From: Microvirga terrestris | GTDB lineage: Bacteria > Pseudomonadota > Alphaproteobacteria > Rhizobiales > Beijerinckiaceae | Assembly: GCF_015694425.1 (NCBI RefSeq) | Contig: NZ_JADQDN010000006.1 | Location: forward strand, 1-64,000 | Direction of reading: 5' to 3' | DNA length: 64,000 nt | Shown here: piece after piece, positions 43,961-55,047 of the stretch | Position numbering within the stretch: the first letter of the stretch is position 1 | Layout of the letters: each line of letters starts with the position of its first letter | Notes under the pieces: generated by a model | What the model was told of the DNA's origin: nothing | Databases searched by the model: none | What the model saw: only the letters and a program-made list of their open reading frames with translations | Program-made: the position numbers and the translations under genes

Positions 43961-44893
43961 ATGGAGGCTTCACGCGACGGGAGCAGCGAGGTAAGCGGAA
44001 GGAGCATTCACATCGTCCGGTTCATCGTGCCCCAACGCAGCATCCTTGCCGTCGTCCTCTGGATGAGCGGCGCGCTCCTCGCCTTCTCGGCAACCGCCAT
44101 TGCCGTGCGTGCGCTCGCATCTGCCTTTTCCATCTTCGAGATGCTGGCCGTCCGCAACGGTGCCGGCGTCCTGATCCTGCTGGCCCTTGCACTCGTCAGG
44201 CCTGAGATGAGACCAGGCTTGAAGCCGCGGCGCTTCGGTCTCCATCTCGCACGCAACGTCCTGCATTTCGCCGGTACGGATGGGTGGGCTTTCGGCCTCA
44301 CGCTTCTGCCGCTCGCAACCGTCTTCGCACTCGAATTCACGACGCCGGCCTGGGTGGCGCTGCTGGCGATTCCGCTGCTGAAAGAGACAATGACACGAGG
44401 CCGATTGGTAGCTGTTGTTCTTGGCTTCGTGGGCATTCTCGTAATCCTGCGGCCGGGGCTGGAAACCTTGCAGCCGGCCAGTTTCCTGATGCTCGGAGTA
44501 GCCTTCAGCTTTGCTCTCGTGGCGATCATGACCAAGCGCCTCACGATGACCGAGAGCACCTTCTCGATCCTGTTCTTCATGAACCTGCTGCAGCTGCCCA
44601 TGAACCTTGCGGGCGTGAGGCGGGCCTTCTGGCTTCAGATCGAGACCGTCCACGTGCTGCCTCTGATCGGCATCTCCCTCGGCGGCCTGCTCGCCCATTA
44701 CTGCCTGACCAACGCCTACCGTCAGGGAGATGCCACGATGGTCGTGCCCCTGGACTTCATGCGCATCCCGCTGATCGCCTTCGTCGGCTGGCAGTTCTAT
44801 GGTGAGCGGCTCGATCCTTATGTCTTCCTCGGCAGCTTCTGCATCATCGTGGGTCTTCTCTATTCCCTTCAGCGCGAGGCACGCTCCGCATGA
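43961..44893 (+). CDS. EamA/DMT-family transporter
   Basis: The roughly 310-residue protein has about ten membrane segments in two EamA repeats (from SILAVVLWMSGALLAFSATAIAVRAL, and from FLMLGVAFSFALVAIMTKRL). Such proteins export metabolites or amino acids. GGAGG at 43946-43950 favours the ATG at 43961; an in-frame ATG at 43928 lacks a site. Its stop overlaps the start of the helicase gene by four bases (ATGA). Confidence 0.85.
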   Translation: MEASRDGSSEVSGRSIHIVRFIVPQRSILAVVLWMSGALLAFSATAIAVRALASAFSIFEMLAVRNGAGVLILLALALVRPEMRPGLKPRRFGLHLARNVLHFAGTDGWAFGLTLLPLATVFALEFTTPAWVALLAIPLLKETMTRGRLVAVVLGFVGILVILRPGLETLQPASFLMLGVAFSFALVAIMTKRLTMTESTFSILFFMNLLQLPMNLAGVRRAFWLQIETVHVLPLIGISLGGLLAHYCLTNAYRQGDATMVVPLDFMRIPLIAFVGWQFYGERLDPYVFLGSFCIIVGLLYSLQREARSA

Positions 44894-45981
44894 CCTGGTC
44901 ACCGCAACAGGATGCTGCCCTGAAAGCCGTCGCCGAGTGGCTGCGCCGCGGCGACCGCCCGGTGTTCCGGTTGTTCGGCTATGCCGGCACCGGCAAGACC
45001 ACGCTCGCCAAGCATATCGCCGAGCACGTGGAGGGCGATGTGGCCTTTGGCGCCTATACGGGCAAGGCGGCGCTCGTGCTGCGCACAAAGGGCTGCGCGG
45101 ATGCCTCCACGATTCATTCCATGATCTACCGCTCGCGGGAGTCCGACGAGAACGGTCCGCAATTCGTGCTCAATCGCCAGAGCCCGGCCTCGAAGGCCGA
45201 CCTCATCATCATCGATGAATGCTCCATGGTGGACGAGGAACTGGGGCGCGATCTCCTGTCCTTCGGCCAGCCGGTTCTGGTGCTCGGCGATCCGGCGCAG
45301 TTGCCGCCGGTCAAGGGCGGTGGCTTCTTCACGGAAGGCGAGCCCGATGTGATGCTCACGGAGGTGCATCGTCAGGCCAAGGACAACCCGATCATCCATC
45401 TCTCCATGCAGGTTCGGGAGGGCGGCCGCCTTGAGGCTGGCACCTATGGCGAAAGCCGCATCATCCGCCGTCGCGAGATCGATGCCGCTGCCGTTATGGC
45501 GGCCGATCAGGTGCTGGTCGGTCTCAACAAGACGCGACGCCTTTACAACACCCGGCTGCGCGAGTTGAACGGTTATCGAGATCCGATGCCGGCGGCGGGC
45601 GAGAAGCTCGTCTGCCTACGCAACGACAAGACCAAGGGCTTGCTCAACGGCGGCACCTGGAGCATCCAGGCCCTGCGCGGCATCCGCAACGACTTCATCC
45701 GAATGGACGTGCTGCCCGACGACGATGCCCGTCGCCGGTCCGTGGAGGTGGCCGTGCACAAGGCCTTCTTCGAGGGTACGGAGGAGGAGGTGCCGTTCGT
45801 CCTGCGCAAGGAATCAGACGAGTTCACCTATGGCTACGCACTGACCGTCCACAAAGCCCAAGGATCGCAATGGGACGATCTCGTGCTCTTCGATGAATCC
45901 TTTGCCTTTCGCGAGCATCGCAGCCGCTGGCTCTACACGGCGTTGACCCGGGCCGCCGAGAAGATCACCGTGGTGATCTAG
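44890..45981 (+). CDS. RecD-like AAA ATPase / helicase
   Basis: The 363-residue protein is a compact SF1 helicase: Walker A FGYAGTGKTTLAK, Walker B IIIDECSMVDEE, GDPAQLPPV, and a C-terminal UvrD-like motif TVHKAQGSQWDDLVLFDE with YTALTRA. It lacks the N-terminal domain of RecD and is close to the phage-Dda and ExoV alpha-type helicases. Translational coupling to the transporter is probably incidental. Confidence 0.88.
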   Translation: MTWSPQQDAALKAVAEWLRRGDRPVFRLFGYAGTGKTTLAKHIAEHVEGDVAFGAYTGKAALVLRTKGCADASTIHSMIYRSRESDENGPQFVLNRQSPASKADLIIIDECSMVDEELGRDLLSFGQPVLVLGDPAQLPPVKGGGFFTEGEPDVMLTEVHRQAKDNPIIHLSMQVREGGRLEAGTYGESRIIRRREIDAAAVMAADQVLVGLNKTRRLYNTRLRELNGYRDPMPAAGEKLVCLRNDKTKGLLNGGTWSIQALRGIRNDFIRMDVLPDDDARRRSVEVAVHKAFFEGTEEEVPFVLRKESDEFTYGYALTVHKAQGSQWDDLVLFDESFAFREHRSRWLYTALTRAAEKITVVI

Positions 45982-46077
45982 AAGGCTGCTTCAGGCTTCG
46001 CATCGGCATACGGGAACCCGATCGGGCTTGAACGCTTATGGTAGAAGCTGGACAGTAAGCAGCAAGGGTTTGCGGAC

Positions 46078-46251
46078 ATGCTCAAATGGGCTCTGATCTT
46101 CCTCGTCATCTCCCTCGTGGCCGGTGCCCTCGGCTTCACGGGAATTGCCTCCGGAGCGCGCAGCATCGCCAAGGTCCTGTTCGGGATCTTCCTGCTGATC
46201 TTCGTGATCTTCATCCTACTCGCCTGGGGAGCAGGCGAACTGATCTTCTAG
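46078..46251 (+). CDS. DUF1328 small membrane protein
   Basis: The 57-residue product ([22 protein letters not shown], then [21 protein letters not shown]) is the two-helix DUF1328/YtjA family, common in stress-responsive loci. It is followed by a terminator. There is no strong ribosome site. Confidence 0.85.
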   Translation: MLKWALIFLVISLVAGALGFTGIASGARSIAKVLFGIFLLIFVIFILLAWGAGELIF

Positions 46252-46317
46252 GAAGGTGCCGCTCGGCCCGTTCAACGAGCCGGATCCGCGCCCGCGACTG
46301 ATCAATGAAATGGAACA

Positions 46318-46340
46318 GGCGGGCTCCAGGCCCGCCTTTT
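46318..46340 (+). terminator. Rho-independent terminator after the DUF1328 gene
   Basis: GGCGGGC at 46318-46324 pairs with GCCCGCC at 46330-46336, followed by TTTT. It lies close to the 3' end of the convergent transglycosylase gene. Confidence 0.75.
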
Positions 46341-46349
46341 CCAAAGATA

Positions 46350-47183
46350 TCACTGACTGGCGAAGGCCGAGGTATCTTCGCCCGCGAGCTTCTTTGCATA
46401 ATATGCAATTGTCTTCGAATACACCTGCGACTTGTTCCAGGCTCGGATGGCTTCGAAGTTGGGCGTGCCCGGTTCCCAATCCGCGCCTTTCACCCAACCA
46501 TGGCCTTTGAGATAGTTGGCCGTGGAGGCGAGCACGTCCGCTGGGCTGCGCAGGAGATCGGCGCGTCCGTCGCCGTCGAAATCGACCGCGTATTTCACGT
46601 AGTTCGACGGCATGAACTGGGTCTGTCCCATCTCGCCCGCCCAGGCTCCGCGCATCTCGGCCGGAGACAAATCGCCTCTGTCGACGATCCGCAGCGCATC
46701 GAACAAATGAGCCTTGAAGAAGTCGGAGCGACGGCAGTCATAGGCAAGCGTTGCGACTGAGCGGATGACTGGCAAGTTGGCCTTCACGGCACCGAAATCG
46801 GTCTCCAGGCCCCAAATCGCCACCAGCACTGGAGCCGGCACGCCGTAGCGCTGCTCGATGCGCTGGAGGGTACCAGCATGCCGTTGCAGCATGTTGGCGC
46901 CACCTTTAAGGCGCGATTGAGACACCATGCGGCCAGCAAACTGCTCGAAGCTCTGCTTGAACACGCCCTGGCCGCGATCCTTCTTTATGATGCTCTGATC
47001 GAAGGTGACACCGGACAGGCCTTGCTTGACGGCTTGGGCCGAGATGCCCTGCGCCACGGCTTCCTGCGCGATGTCGTCGAGCCATTTCTCAAAGCCGGCC
47101 GGATCCCGGCATGTGGCAGCACTAGCTTGGCCCGCCACGAGCAGAGTGGCTGCGATGAGCGAGGCGCGTATGAAGGCCTGCAT
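46350..47183 (-). CDS. Lytic murein transglycosylase, MltB type
   Basis: The 277-residue protein has a signal peptide (MQAFIRASLIAATLLVAGQASA) and the SLT_2 fold: VAIWGLETDFGAVKANLPVIRSVATLAYD with the catalytic Glu in GLETDFG, then GAWAGEMGQTQFMPSNYVKYAVDFDGDG. It cleaves peptidoglycan to 1,6-anhydro products in the periplasm. GGAGAG precedes the ATG. Confidence 0.92.
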   Translation of the reverse strand: MQAFIRASLIAATLLVAGQASAATCRDPAGFEKWLDDIAQEAVAQGISAQAVKQGLSGVTFDQSIIKKDRGQGVFKQSFEQFAGRMVSQSRLKGGANMLQRHAGTLQRIEQRYGVPAPVLVAIWGLETDFGAVKANLPVIRSVATLAYDCRRSDFFKAHLFDALRIVDRGDLSPAEMRGAWAGEMGQTQFMPSNYVKYAVDFDGDGRADLLRSPADVLASTANYLKGHGWVKGADWEPGTPNFEAIRAWNKSQVYSKTIAYYAKKLAGEDTSAFASQ

Positions 47184-47322
47184 GAAGTCTCTCCAGGTTC
47201 ATTTTCGTTCCTGAGCGAGGTAGGGCTCATCCGCTGCAACTCAAGATCACAGGCCATTGACGCAACCGGAGCAGTGCGAGTGCGTTGCTATGGAAATGGG
47301 GCCGTTCCAGCAGGAGGACCGA

Positions 47323-47943
47323 GTGCGCAGCGTCAAATCCTGGCGAGCAAGGACACTTCAAGCTGCGACGCTGGTCCTGCTCTCTGCCGCTTCCGGCACA
47401 CAGGCTGCCAACGGGCCGCTCGACCAGCCCGGGAGGAGTGAGCCTGTTCAGGTGCGCTTCGATCCCATGATACGGCAGACATCGGTCATGGGTGCTGTCT
47501 CGTCAGGCCTCTGCTTCTCCTTCTCGCTCCCGGAAGAATGGCGCCGCACCGCCCAGGGGCTGAAGTCCACCGTTTCTGACGTTGAGATCGGCATCGGCCT
47601 TCGCTCCGCCGGAGAGCTCCGCGACATGCCTCAGCCCGATCTCGCGAGCCGCGATGCGGCCTTCCTGCAAAAGGATTATGAGGATCTTCTCGGCCGTCCC
47701 GCGCAATCGGTTTCCCTATCCCCCCACGGGAGGGCCGCCCGCTGGTCCGCAACATGGATCGATGCCAACCTGCCGAGCGCCTCTCCGAGCATGACGGTCG
47801 AGACGCTGATCGTGCCGCTCTCGGGCGAATGGGTACTCGAACTCTCCCTGAGCGGGGTCAAAACCCAGGCGGCCCATGATGCACTCGCGCGGCGTCTCCT
47901 GGCACGCTTGCAGGTACAGGGCAGGGCAGCCTGCCAGGGCTGA
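47323..47943 (+). CDS. Exported protein of unknown function
   Basis: The 206-residue protein starts at GTG 47323, behind AGGAGG, and has a signal peptide (SWRARTLQAATLVLLSAASGTQA). The mature part (VSSGLCFSFSLPEEWRRTAQ, AARWSATWIDANLP, VETLIVPLSGEWVLELSLSGVK) is beta-rich and not assignable. An upstream TTG would place the signal peptide internally, so I rejected it. Confidence 0.65.
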   Translation: MRSVKSWRARTLQAATLVLLSAASGTQAANGPLDQPGRSEPVQVRFDPMIRQTSVMGAVSSGLCFSFSLPEEWRRTAQGLKSTVSDVEIGIGLRSAGELRDMPQPDLASRDAAFLQKDYEDLLGRPAQSVSLSPHGRAARWSATWIDANLPSASPSMTVETLIVPLSGEWVLELSLSGVKTQAAHDALARRLLARLQVQGRAACQG

Positions 47944-48038
47944 GAGCCCACGACGGCGTTGAACGCTTCTTCTTTACCCGTTAGCCATTCACGGTAGAAG
48001 TACCAGGGACGGGTTCGTGCAAGGACGGGTATCAAGCC

Positions 48039-48464
48039 ATGGACGTGATCATCTACCACAATCCCCAATGCGGCACCTCCCGCAACGCACTTGCGATGAT
48101 CCGCAATGCGGGGATTGAGCCGCACATCATCGAGTATCTGAAGTGCCCGCCCACGCGCCTGCTCCTGCGCCAGCTCATCGAGCGCATGGGGATGAGTGCC
48201 CGCGACGTGCTCCGCGAAAAAGGAACGCCGTTCCAGGAACTCGGCCTCGGTGATCCATCCCTCACCGACGATCAATTGCTCGATGCCATGATGGAGCATC
48301 CGCTCCTGATCGAGCGTCCCATCGTGGTCACGCCCCTCGGCGTCAGACTGTGTCGGCCATCGGAAGCGGTGCTCGACATCCTGCCGCCGCAACTGGGCGA
48401 GTTCGTCAAGGAAGACGGTGAGCCGGTGGTCGATGCCACGGGGCGGCGCGTCAGCATCGCCTGA
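48039..48464 (+). CDS. arsC: Arsenate reductase, glutaredoxin-coupled
   Basis: The 141-residue protein matches plasmid-R773-type ArsC: catalytic Cys in IYHNPQCGTSRNALAMI, the three-Arg region (RPIVVTPLGVRLCRP) and IIEYLKCPP. It reduces arsenate with glutathione and glutaredoxin. No other ars gene is near. Confidence 0.92.
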   Translation: MDVIIYHNPQCGTSRNALAMIRNAGIEPHIIEYLKCPPTRLLLRQLIERMGMSARDVLREKGTPFQELGLGDPSLTDDQLLDAMMEHPLLIERPIVVTPLGVRLCRPSEAVLDILPPQLGEFVKEDGEPVVDATGRRVSIA

Positions 48465-48531
48465 CGCTGCGGAACAAGCGGGCGCTCCTTCGGTTCAGGA
48501 ACAAGACATTCCATCACCGGAGGAACAGCCA

Positions 48532-49311
48532 ATGGAACTTCAAGGCAAGGTCGCGCTCGTCACGGGCGCAGGGTCCGGCATCGGCAAGGCGGCGGCTCTG
48601 CGCTTAGCCCGCGAGGGCGCCATGGTCGGCGTGCTCAGCCATACGGAGGATGAGATCCGCAAAGTCGCGCAGGAGATCGATCAGGCCGGAGGCAAGGCCA
48701 TTCCGCTCGTTGCCGACGTAGCGGATGAGAGCCAGATGAAGAAGGCGGTGGCCGATCTTGTCCAGGCTTATGGACGGCTCGACATCGTCTTCGCCAATGC
48801 AGGCATCAACGGTGTCTGGGCGCCGATCGACGAATTGCAGCCGGCGGACTGGGACCGCACCATCAACACCAATCTGCGCGGCACCTACCTGACAATTCAC
48901 TATGCGGTGCCGCATCTGAAGACAGCGGGAGGCTCCATCGTGATCACCGCCTCCATCAACGGTACGCGCACCTTCACGAGTGCAGGCGCTACGGCCTACT
49001 CCGCCACCAAGGCCGCCCAGGTGGCGATGGCCCAGATGCTGGCTGTGGAACTCGCCAAGCACAAGATCCGTGTGAACACGGTCTGCCCCGGCAAGATCGA
49101 TACGGAGATCGCGGAGAACACGGACAAGCGCAACATAGAGGAGGCGGAGGTGCCAGCTGAGTTTCCTGCCGGCCGTATTCCGCTCACCGGCAATGAGCCC
49201 GGCACGAGCGAGGAAGTAGCGGAACTCGTGCTCTTCCTCGCTTCTGATCGCGCCCGTCACATTACGGGAACACCGGTCTGGATCGACGGAGCGCAATCGC
49301 TTCTGGTGTAA
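48532..49311 (+). CDS. Short-chain dehydrogenase/reductase
   Basis: The 259-residue protein has the SDR pattern: VALVTGAGSGIGKAAA, NAGINGVWAPI, SIVITASINGTRTF, and the YSATKAAQ catalytic motif. The C-terminus (HITGTPVWIDGAQSLLV) is typical. It follows arsC by about 70 bases, with GGAGG before the ATG. Substrate unknown. Confidence 0.9.
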   Translation: MELQGKVALVTGAGSGIGKAAALRLAREGAMVGVLSHTEDEIRKVAQEIDQAGGKAIPLVADVADESQMKKAVADLVQAYGRLDIVFANAGINGVWAPIDELQPADWDRTINTNLRGTYLTIHYAVPHLKTAGGSIVITASINGTRTFTSAGATAYSATKAAQVAMAQMLAVELAKHKIRVNTVCPGKIDTEIAENTDKRNIEEAEVPAEFPAGRIPLTGNEPGTSEEVAELVLFLASDRARHITGTPVWIDGAQSLLV

Positions 49312-49331
49312 AGACCTGTGACTTTGAGGCC

Positions 49332-50567
49332 CTAATGCGCCTCCAGCCGTGTTCCTACGGGAACGGTGGGTTCCGGCACGAAAGTCTCCTTCGCCTCCGT
49401 GGGCGGTGCGGCGCGCTGGATGCTGCGATAGGCCCCCCAGATCGCCATGAGAGATTGGGTAACGATGACGAGATAAAGGAGGCCGAAGCGTCCGAATTCG
49501 GTCATGGCCATGCCCGCAATCACGGGGCCGATGGTTGCGCCGATGCCAAGCAGGATCAGCAATCCACCGGCTGCCGCTACGAATTCGCCGGGTTCCACCA
49601 TGTCGTTCACATGCGCGGTCACGATGCTGTAAGTCGGAATGACACTGCCGCCGAAGATGGTCACGTAGGCAAAAACGAGCCAGGTGGGCCCGTCCAACGG
49701 CACGAAATGGATGAGCACGAACAGTATGGAAGCGGCCATGGCGGAGGCGCCGATGATCACATGCCGGCGATCCATCCGGTCCGAGAGCCAGCCGAGAGGG
49801 TAAGTGGTCGCGAAGCCGCCCAGCGTGCCGCAGGCCATGAAGATTGCGACCCCCATGGTGTCCAAGCCTCGCTCCTGTGCCCAGACCGGGCCGAGCGCGA
49901 AGAAGGAACTCGTGGTCACTCCGCACAGGACCGCCGCCACTACGCCGAAGGGCGATTGCCGGTAGAGTTGCATCAGGTTGATCCTCGTATCGCTCACCGC
50001 ATGGGCCGGAGCGGTCGCCCGGGACAGGGCGGTTGGTACGAGGGCGAGCGAGATCAGAATGGCCACGAAGCAGAACAGCCGGAACCCATGCGGATCGCCC
50101 GCAGGCAGGAGCATCTGGCCACCAATGCCGGCGACGAGCCCCGTCATGCTGTAGAGGCTCAAGACCTGCCCGCGCGTCTGCACCGTGGCGGAGGCGTTGA
50201 GCCAGCTCTCCACCACAATGAACAATCCCGCAAAGCAGAAGCCGGTCACGGCCCGCGCGGCGATCCACATGGCTGGGCTAATCACCAGCAGATGGAGGAG
50301 AGCGGCCGATGCGGCTATGGCGGCCAGGGCTGAGAACGCGCGCGTGTGCCCCACCTGATGGATCACCCGTCCAGCCCAGAGAGAGCCGAGCACGATCCCC
50401 GCCCAGAAGGCTGCACCTACGGCACCGATCTCCGTGGGGGTGAACTGCTCGATGCTCCCGCGCACGCTGAGGAGAGTGCCCTGCAGGGTATTGCCGACCT
50501 GCATGAGGGCATAGCCGAGAAGAAGGGCGAAGAGGGTCGGGAGCGTGGTCCGCAAGGACGAAGTCAT
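49332..50567 (-). CDS. MFS transporter
   Basis: The 411-residue protein has about 12 membrane segments and resembles the YcaD/YfkF-type MFS group: LFALLLGYALMQVGNTLQGTLLSVRG at the start and the loop motif GRVIHQVGHTR between helices 2 and 3. GGAG supports the start at 50567. It converges on the SDR gene. Substrate unknown. Confidence 0.88.
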   Translation of the reverse strand: MTSSLRTTLPTLFALLLGYALMQVGNTLQGTLLSVRGSIEQFTPTEIGAVGAAFWAGIVLGSLWAGRVIHQVGHTRAFSALAAIAASAALLHLLVISPAMWIAARAVTGFCFAGLFIVVESWLNASATVQTRGQVLSLYSMTGLVAGIGGQMLLPAGDPHGFRLFCFVAILISLALVPTALSRATAPAHAVSDTRINLMQLYRQSPFGVVAAVLCGVTTSSFFALGPVWAQERGLDTMGVAIFMACGTLGGFATTYPLGWLSDRMDRRHVIIGASAMAASILFVLIHFVPLDGPTWLVFAYVTIFGGSVIPTYSIVTAHVNDMVEPGEFVAAAGGLLILLGIGATIGPVIAGMAMTEFGRFGLLYLVIVTQSLMAIWGAYRSIQRAAPPTEAKETFVPEPTVPVGTRLEAH

Positions 50568-50764
50568 GGGCTCTCCTCGTGAAATGAGATCCTGTGGCTC
50601 GGATATGCGGTGCGTGAAGCTTGCCTCACTTGCAGACGTGCTGAAGCCCGGCGTCGAAAGACCCCGCATTTCGGCAGATGACAGTGTAGAGATCAAACCC
50701 GGTGCCTGGATTGAACTCTGCCAGGGAGGGGATGTTCCAATGTTCGATGATGCAGGGTCGTCGC

Positions 50765-50798
50765 AAAAAAAGGCCCAGCTGCGGGTGAGCTGGGCCTT
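50765..50798 (-). terminator. Rho-independent terminator for lepA
   Basis: AGGCCCAGCT at 50771-50780 pairs with AGCTGGGCCT at 50788-50797; on the minus strand it is followed by TTTTTT. It lies about 30 bases beyond the lepA stop. Confidence 0.85.
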
Positions 50799-50828
50799 GG
50801 GATTTCAATGAAAGATGCAGGACGTGCC

Positions 50829-52634
<1,806 letters not shown>

Positions 52635-53005
52635 CAGTAAACTCTGGCGGGTGTGAAACCCTGTTGGCCGGGCAATAGCAGCCCGGCCCCCATATGCCAA
52701 GGGAAGGCGGTGTCGCGCGCAAGGGGGAGTCTCGCGATCCGCCATCAATATCCTGTTCCTCTGAAGTTTTTCCTCAGGCCGGGGGTGGGACCCGGCGTCT
52801 ATGGCCTCACGGGGCAGGCGGCCGCCCAGGGGTGCAATGCGGTCTGGCTCGCCTCGCCTGATCCCTTTCGAGGCGAGAACCGTCCGAAGAGCCACCCCCG
52901 AAGAGTTTTAGCAGCACGACGCGCAGGTGCGTAGGATCACCGCACCGTGAGGAGAACAGGCGTATCCATCGGCATGCGTTCATCCTGGTGGAAGGAAAAA
53001 CGTAT

Positions 53006-54121
53006 ATGGCCCAGGTGATAGCCGCCAGAAGGCTGCTGTGGTCCGGTCAGGTTCGTTGTTCGGTCGCAGTTGCTGCGATGCTCCTCTTCTACGGCATACT
53101 CAAGAGTGAGCCGGCCGTTCCGCAACCAGCGAGCGGGAGCCCGCCATCGACACTGCAGGAAACCGGCCTCTATGCCGATTTCGACACTCTACAGGTCGAT
53201 TCTGCTCATCTCGCCTTTGCCCCGCAATACCCGCTGTGGAGCGACGGCGCCACCAAGCGCCGCTGGATCTCGCTGCCGCCAGGCACTGCTATTGACGGGT
53301 CCGATCCGGAGGTCTGGATCTTCCCGGTTGGCACGCGCTTCTGGAAAGAATTCTCCTTCAATGGTGAGAGGGTCGAGACGCGCTACCTCGAACGCCGGGC
53401 TGACGGTCAGTGGCTCTATGCCGCCTATGCCTGGAGCGCCGATGGCCGCGAGGCGCAACTGGTCTCAGCCCGCGGCAAGCGCGGCGTATATCCTCTCGCA
53501 GGCGGGCGCACGCATACGATTCCGGGTGTGACCGATTGCAAGGCATGTCATCAGGGAGGCCCGTCCGAGGTTCTCGGCTTCAGCACCCTGCAGCTTTCGC
53601 CGGAGCGGGATCTCGGCGCGTCGCATGCCGAGCTTCAGCCCGAACCGCATGTGGATCTTAGATATCTTGTCGACAGGGGCCTGCTCGTCGGTCTGCCCCG
53701 GGCGCTGCTCGATACGCCGCCTCGGATCGCGGCCGCGACGGCGACGGAGCGCGCCGCTCTCGGCTACATGCATGGCAACTGCGGGCATTGCCACAACGAA
53801 CGGGGCTCATTGCAGAACATCGGGCTCTTCCTCCGTCACAGCGTCATGAATTCAGACGAACCGGCCATCGCGAGCACCGTCCGGCAATCTGTGAAGAAGC
53901 CGGCTCCCGGCCAGTCACCCGACGCTGTGTTGCGTGTTGCGCCGGGGCATCCGGACCGTAGCGGGCTGATGCAGCGGATCTCCTCCCGCTCTCCCAGTTT
54001 GCAGATGCCGCCGCTCGGAACTGACCTGATCGATGACGAAGCCGTGCGCCTGCTCTACCGCTGGATCGAAGAGAAGGGTGCTTCCATTCAGCAAGCGCAC
54101 ATAAACGAGGAAGGGAGATGA
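53006..54121 (+). CDS. Di-haem c-type cytochrome, SO2930-like
   Basis: The 371-residue protein has an N-terminal hydrophobic segment (VAVAAMLLFYGIL) that may be a signal anchor. A domain rich in aromatic residues (YPLWSDGATKRRWISLPPGT, WIFPVGTRFWKEF) precedes two haem motifs, CKACH and CGHCH, the latter near residue 257. This arrangement resembles SO2930-family di-haem cytochromes. Its TGA overlaps the ATG of the next cytochrome gene by four bases, so they form an operon. Confidence 0.82.
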   Translation: MAQVIAARRLLWSGQVRCSVAVAAMLLFYGILKSEPAVPQPASGSPPSTLQETGLYADFDTLQVDSAHLAFAPQYPLWSDGATKRRWISLPPGTAIDGSDPEVWIFPVGTRFWKEFSFNGERVETRYLERRADGQWLYAAYAWSADGREAQLVSARGKRGVYPLAGGRTHTIPGVTDCKACHQGGPSEVLGFSTLQLSPERDLGASHAELQPEPHVDLRYLVDRGLLVGLPRALLDTPPRIAAATATERAALGYMHGNCGHCHNERGSLQNIGLFLRHSVMNSDEPAIASTVRQSVKKPAPGQSPDAVLRVAPGHPDRSGLMQRISSRSPSLQMPPLGTDLIDDEAVRLLYRWIEEKGASIQQAHINEEGR

Positions 54122-54666
54122 CCATGCACCGCGCTTTGCCGATGATGTTGACGACTGCCTTGTTGGTGCCCAGCACCGTGTCTTCTCAGGACAGCGCCGG
54201 CGCGCAGGTGAAGCGCGGCGAGTATCTGGTCTCGATCGCAGGTTGCCACGATTGCCACACGCCCTGGACCACGGGCTCTGCCGGTCCGGAACCTGACATG
54301 AAGCGGGCATTGTCGGGCCACCCGCAGGATGTGATGATTTCCGCTCCGGCCACTCTCTCACCACCCTGGAGTGGCGCTATGAATCCAACCTCGACAGGCT
54401 GGTCCGGCCCCTGGGGTGTCAGTTTCTCCGCCAATCTCACGCCAGACCCGGAAACCGGTGTGCTGCGGGATTTCACCGAGCAGCAATTCATCCAGACCAT
54501 GCGCACGGGGCGCCATCAGGGTCAGGGCCGGCCGATCCTGCCGCCGATGCCGTGGCCAGCCTATGGAAATATGACCGATGACGACCTGAAGGCGGTCTTC
54601 GCCTATCTACGCCAAGTTCCTCCTGTGAAGAACAAGGTGCCTGATCCGCTGCCGCCGAAGCAGTGA
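54118..54666 (+). CDS. Mono-haem c-type cytochrome
   Basis: The 182-residue protein has a signal peptide (LPMMLTTALLVPSTVSS) and one CHDCH motif at about residue 42, in the pattern VKRGEYLVSIAGCHDCHTPW common in alcohol-dehydrogenase-type cytochromes. MPWPAYGNMTDDDLKAVFAYLR is the C-terminal helix with a likely Met ligand. It is translationally coupled to the di-haem protein and may pass electrons from it. Confidence 0.85.
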   Translation: MTMHRALPMMLTTALLVPSTVSSQDSAGAQVKRGEYLVSIAGCHDCHTPWTTGSAGPEPDMKRALSGHPQDVMISAPATLSPPWSGAMNPTSTGWSGPWGVSFSANLTPDPETGVLRDFTEQQFIQTMRTGRHQGQGRPILPPMPWPAYGNMTDDDLKAVFAYLRQVPPVKNKVPDPLPPKQ

Positions 54667-54688
54667 CCGACTCAGTGTGACACGTTGC

Positions 54689-54901
54689 TTACTGCCCGAT
54701 CCATCGCAGCGGCTCCGCCGACTCGTGGAGACGTGACACAGGATGGCGGCTCTCGATTGCCCGGATCTTTTTCTCGACCAGATCGGCGAGAGCGCTTCCG
54801 GGGCTTGAAGCGCGCAAATCCCGCACGGCATCCTTGATCTGTTTCAGATCGGAAGGCGATGGCATGACCTCCACCATCTCCTGAAAAGACCGGTCTGACA
54901 T
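54689..54901 (-). CDS. Small helical protein, paralogue of the gene at 30267
   Basis: The 70-residue product (MSDRSFQEMVEVMPSPSDLKQIKDAVRDLRASSPGSALADLVEKKIRAI) matches the 30267 product in its helical core. GGAGAA stands eight bases before the ATG. No function is known. It converges on the cytochrome operon. Confidence 0.65.
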   Translation of the reverse strand: MSDRSFQEMVEVMPSPSDLKQIKDAVRDLRASSPGSALADLVEKKIRAIESRHPVSRLHESAEPLRWIGQ

Positions 54902-55047
54902 GATGCGGGTTCTCCGTTGGGTCACGGGTAACGAAGGGGGCAATCCAAAGCAGGATCAGGCTTAAGCTTCGCCTGATGCCGGCCGCATTGCGGGAGGATT
55001 ACGATTTCGTAAGGGAGGTGGTCACACCGGAGAGACCGTGACAAGGG

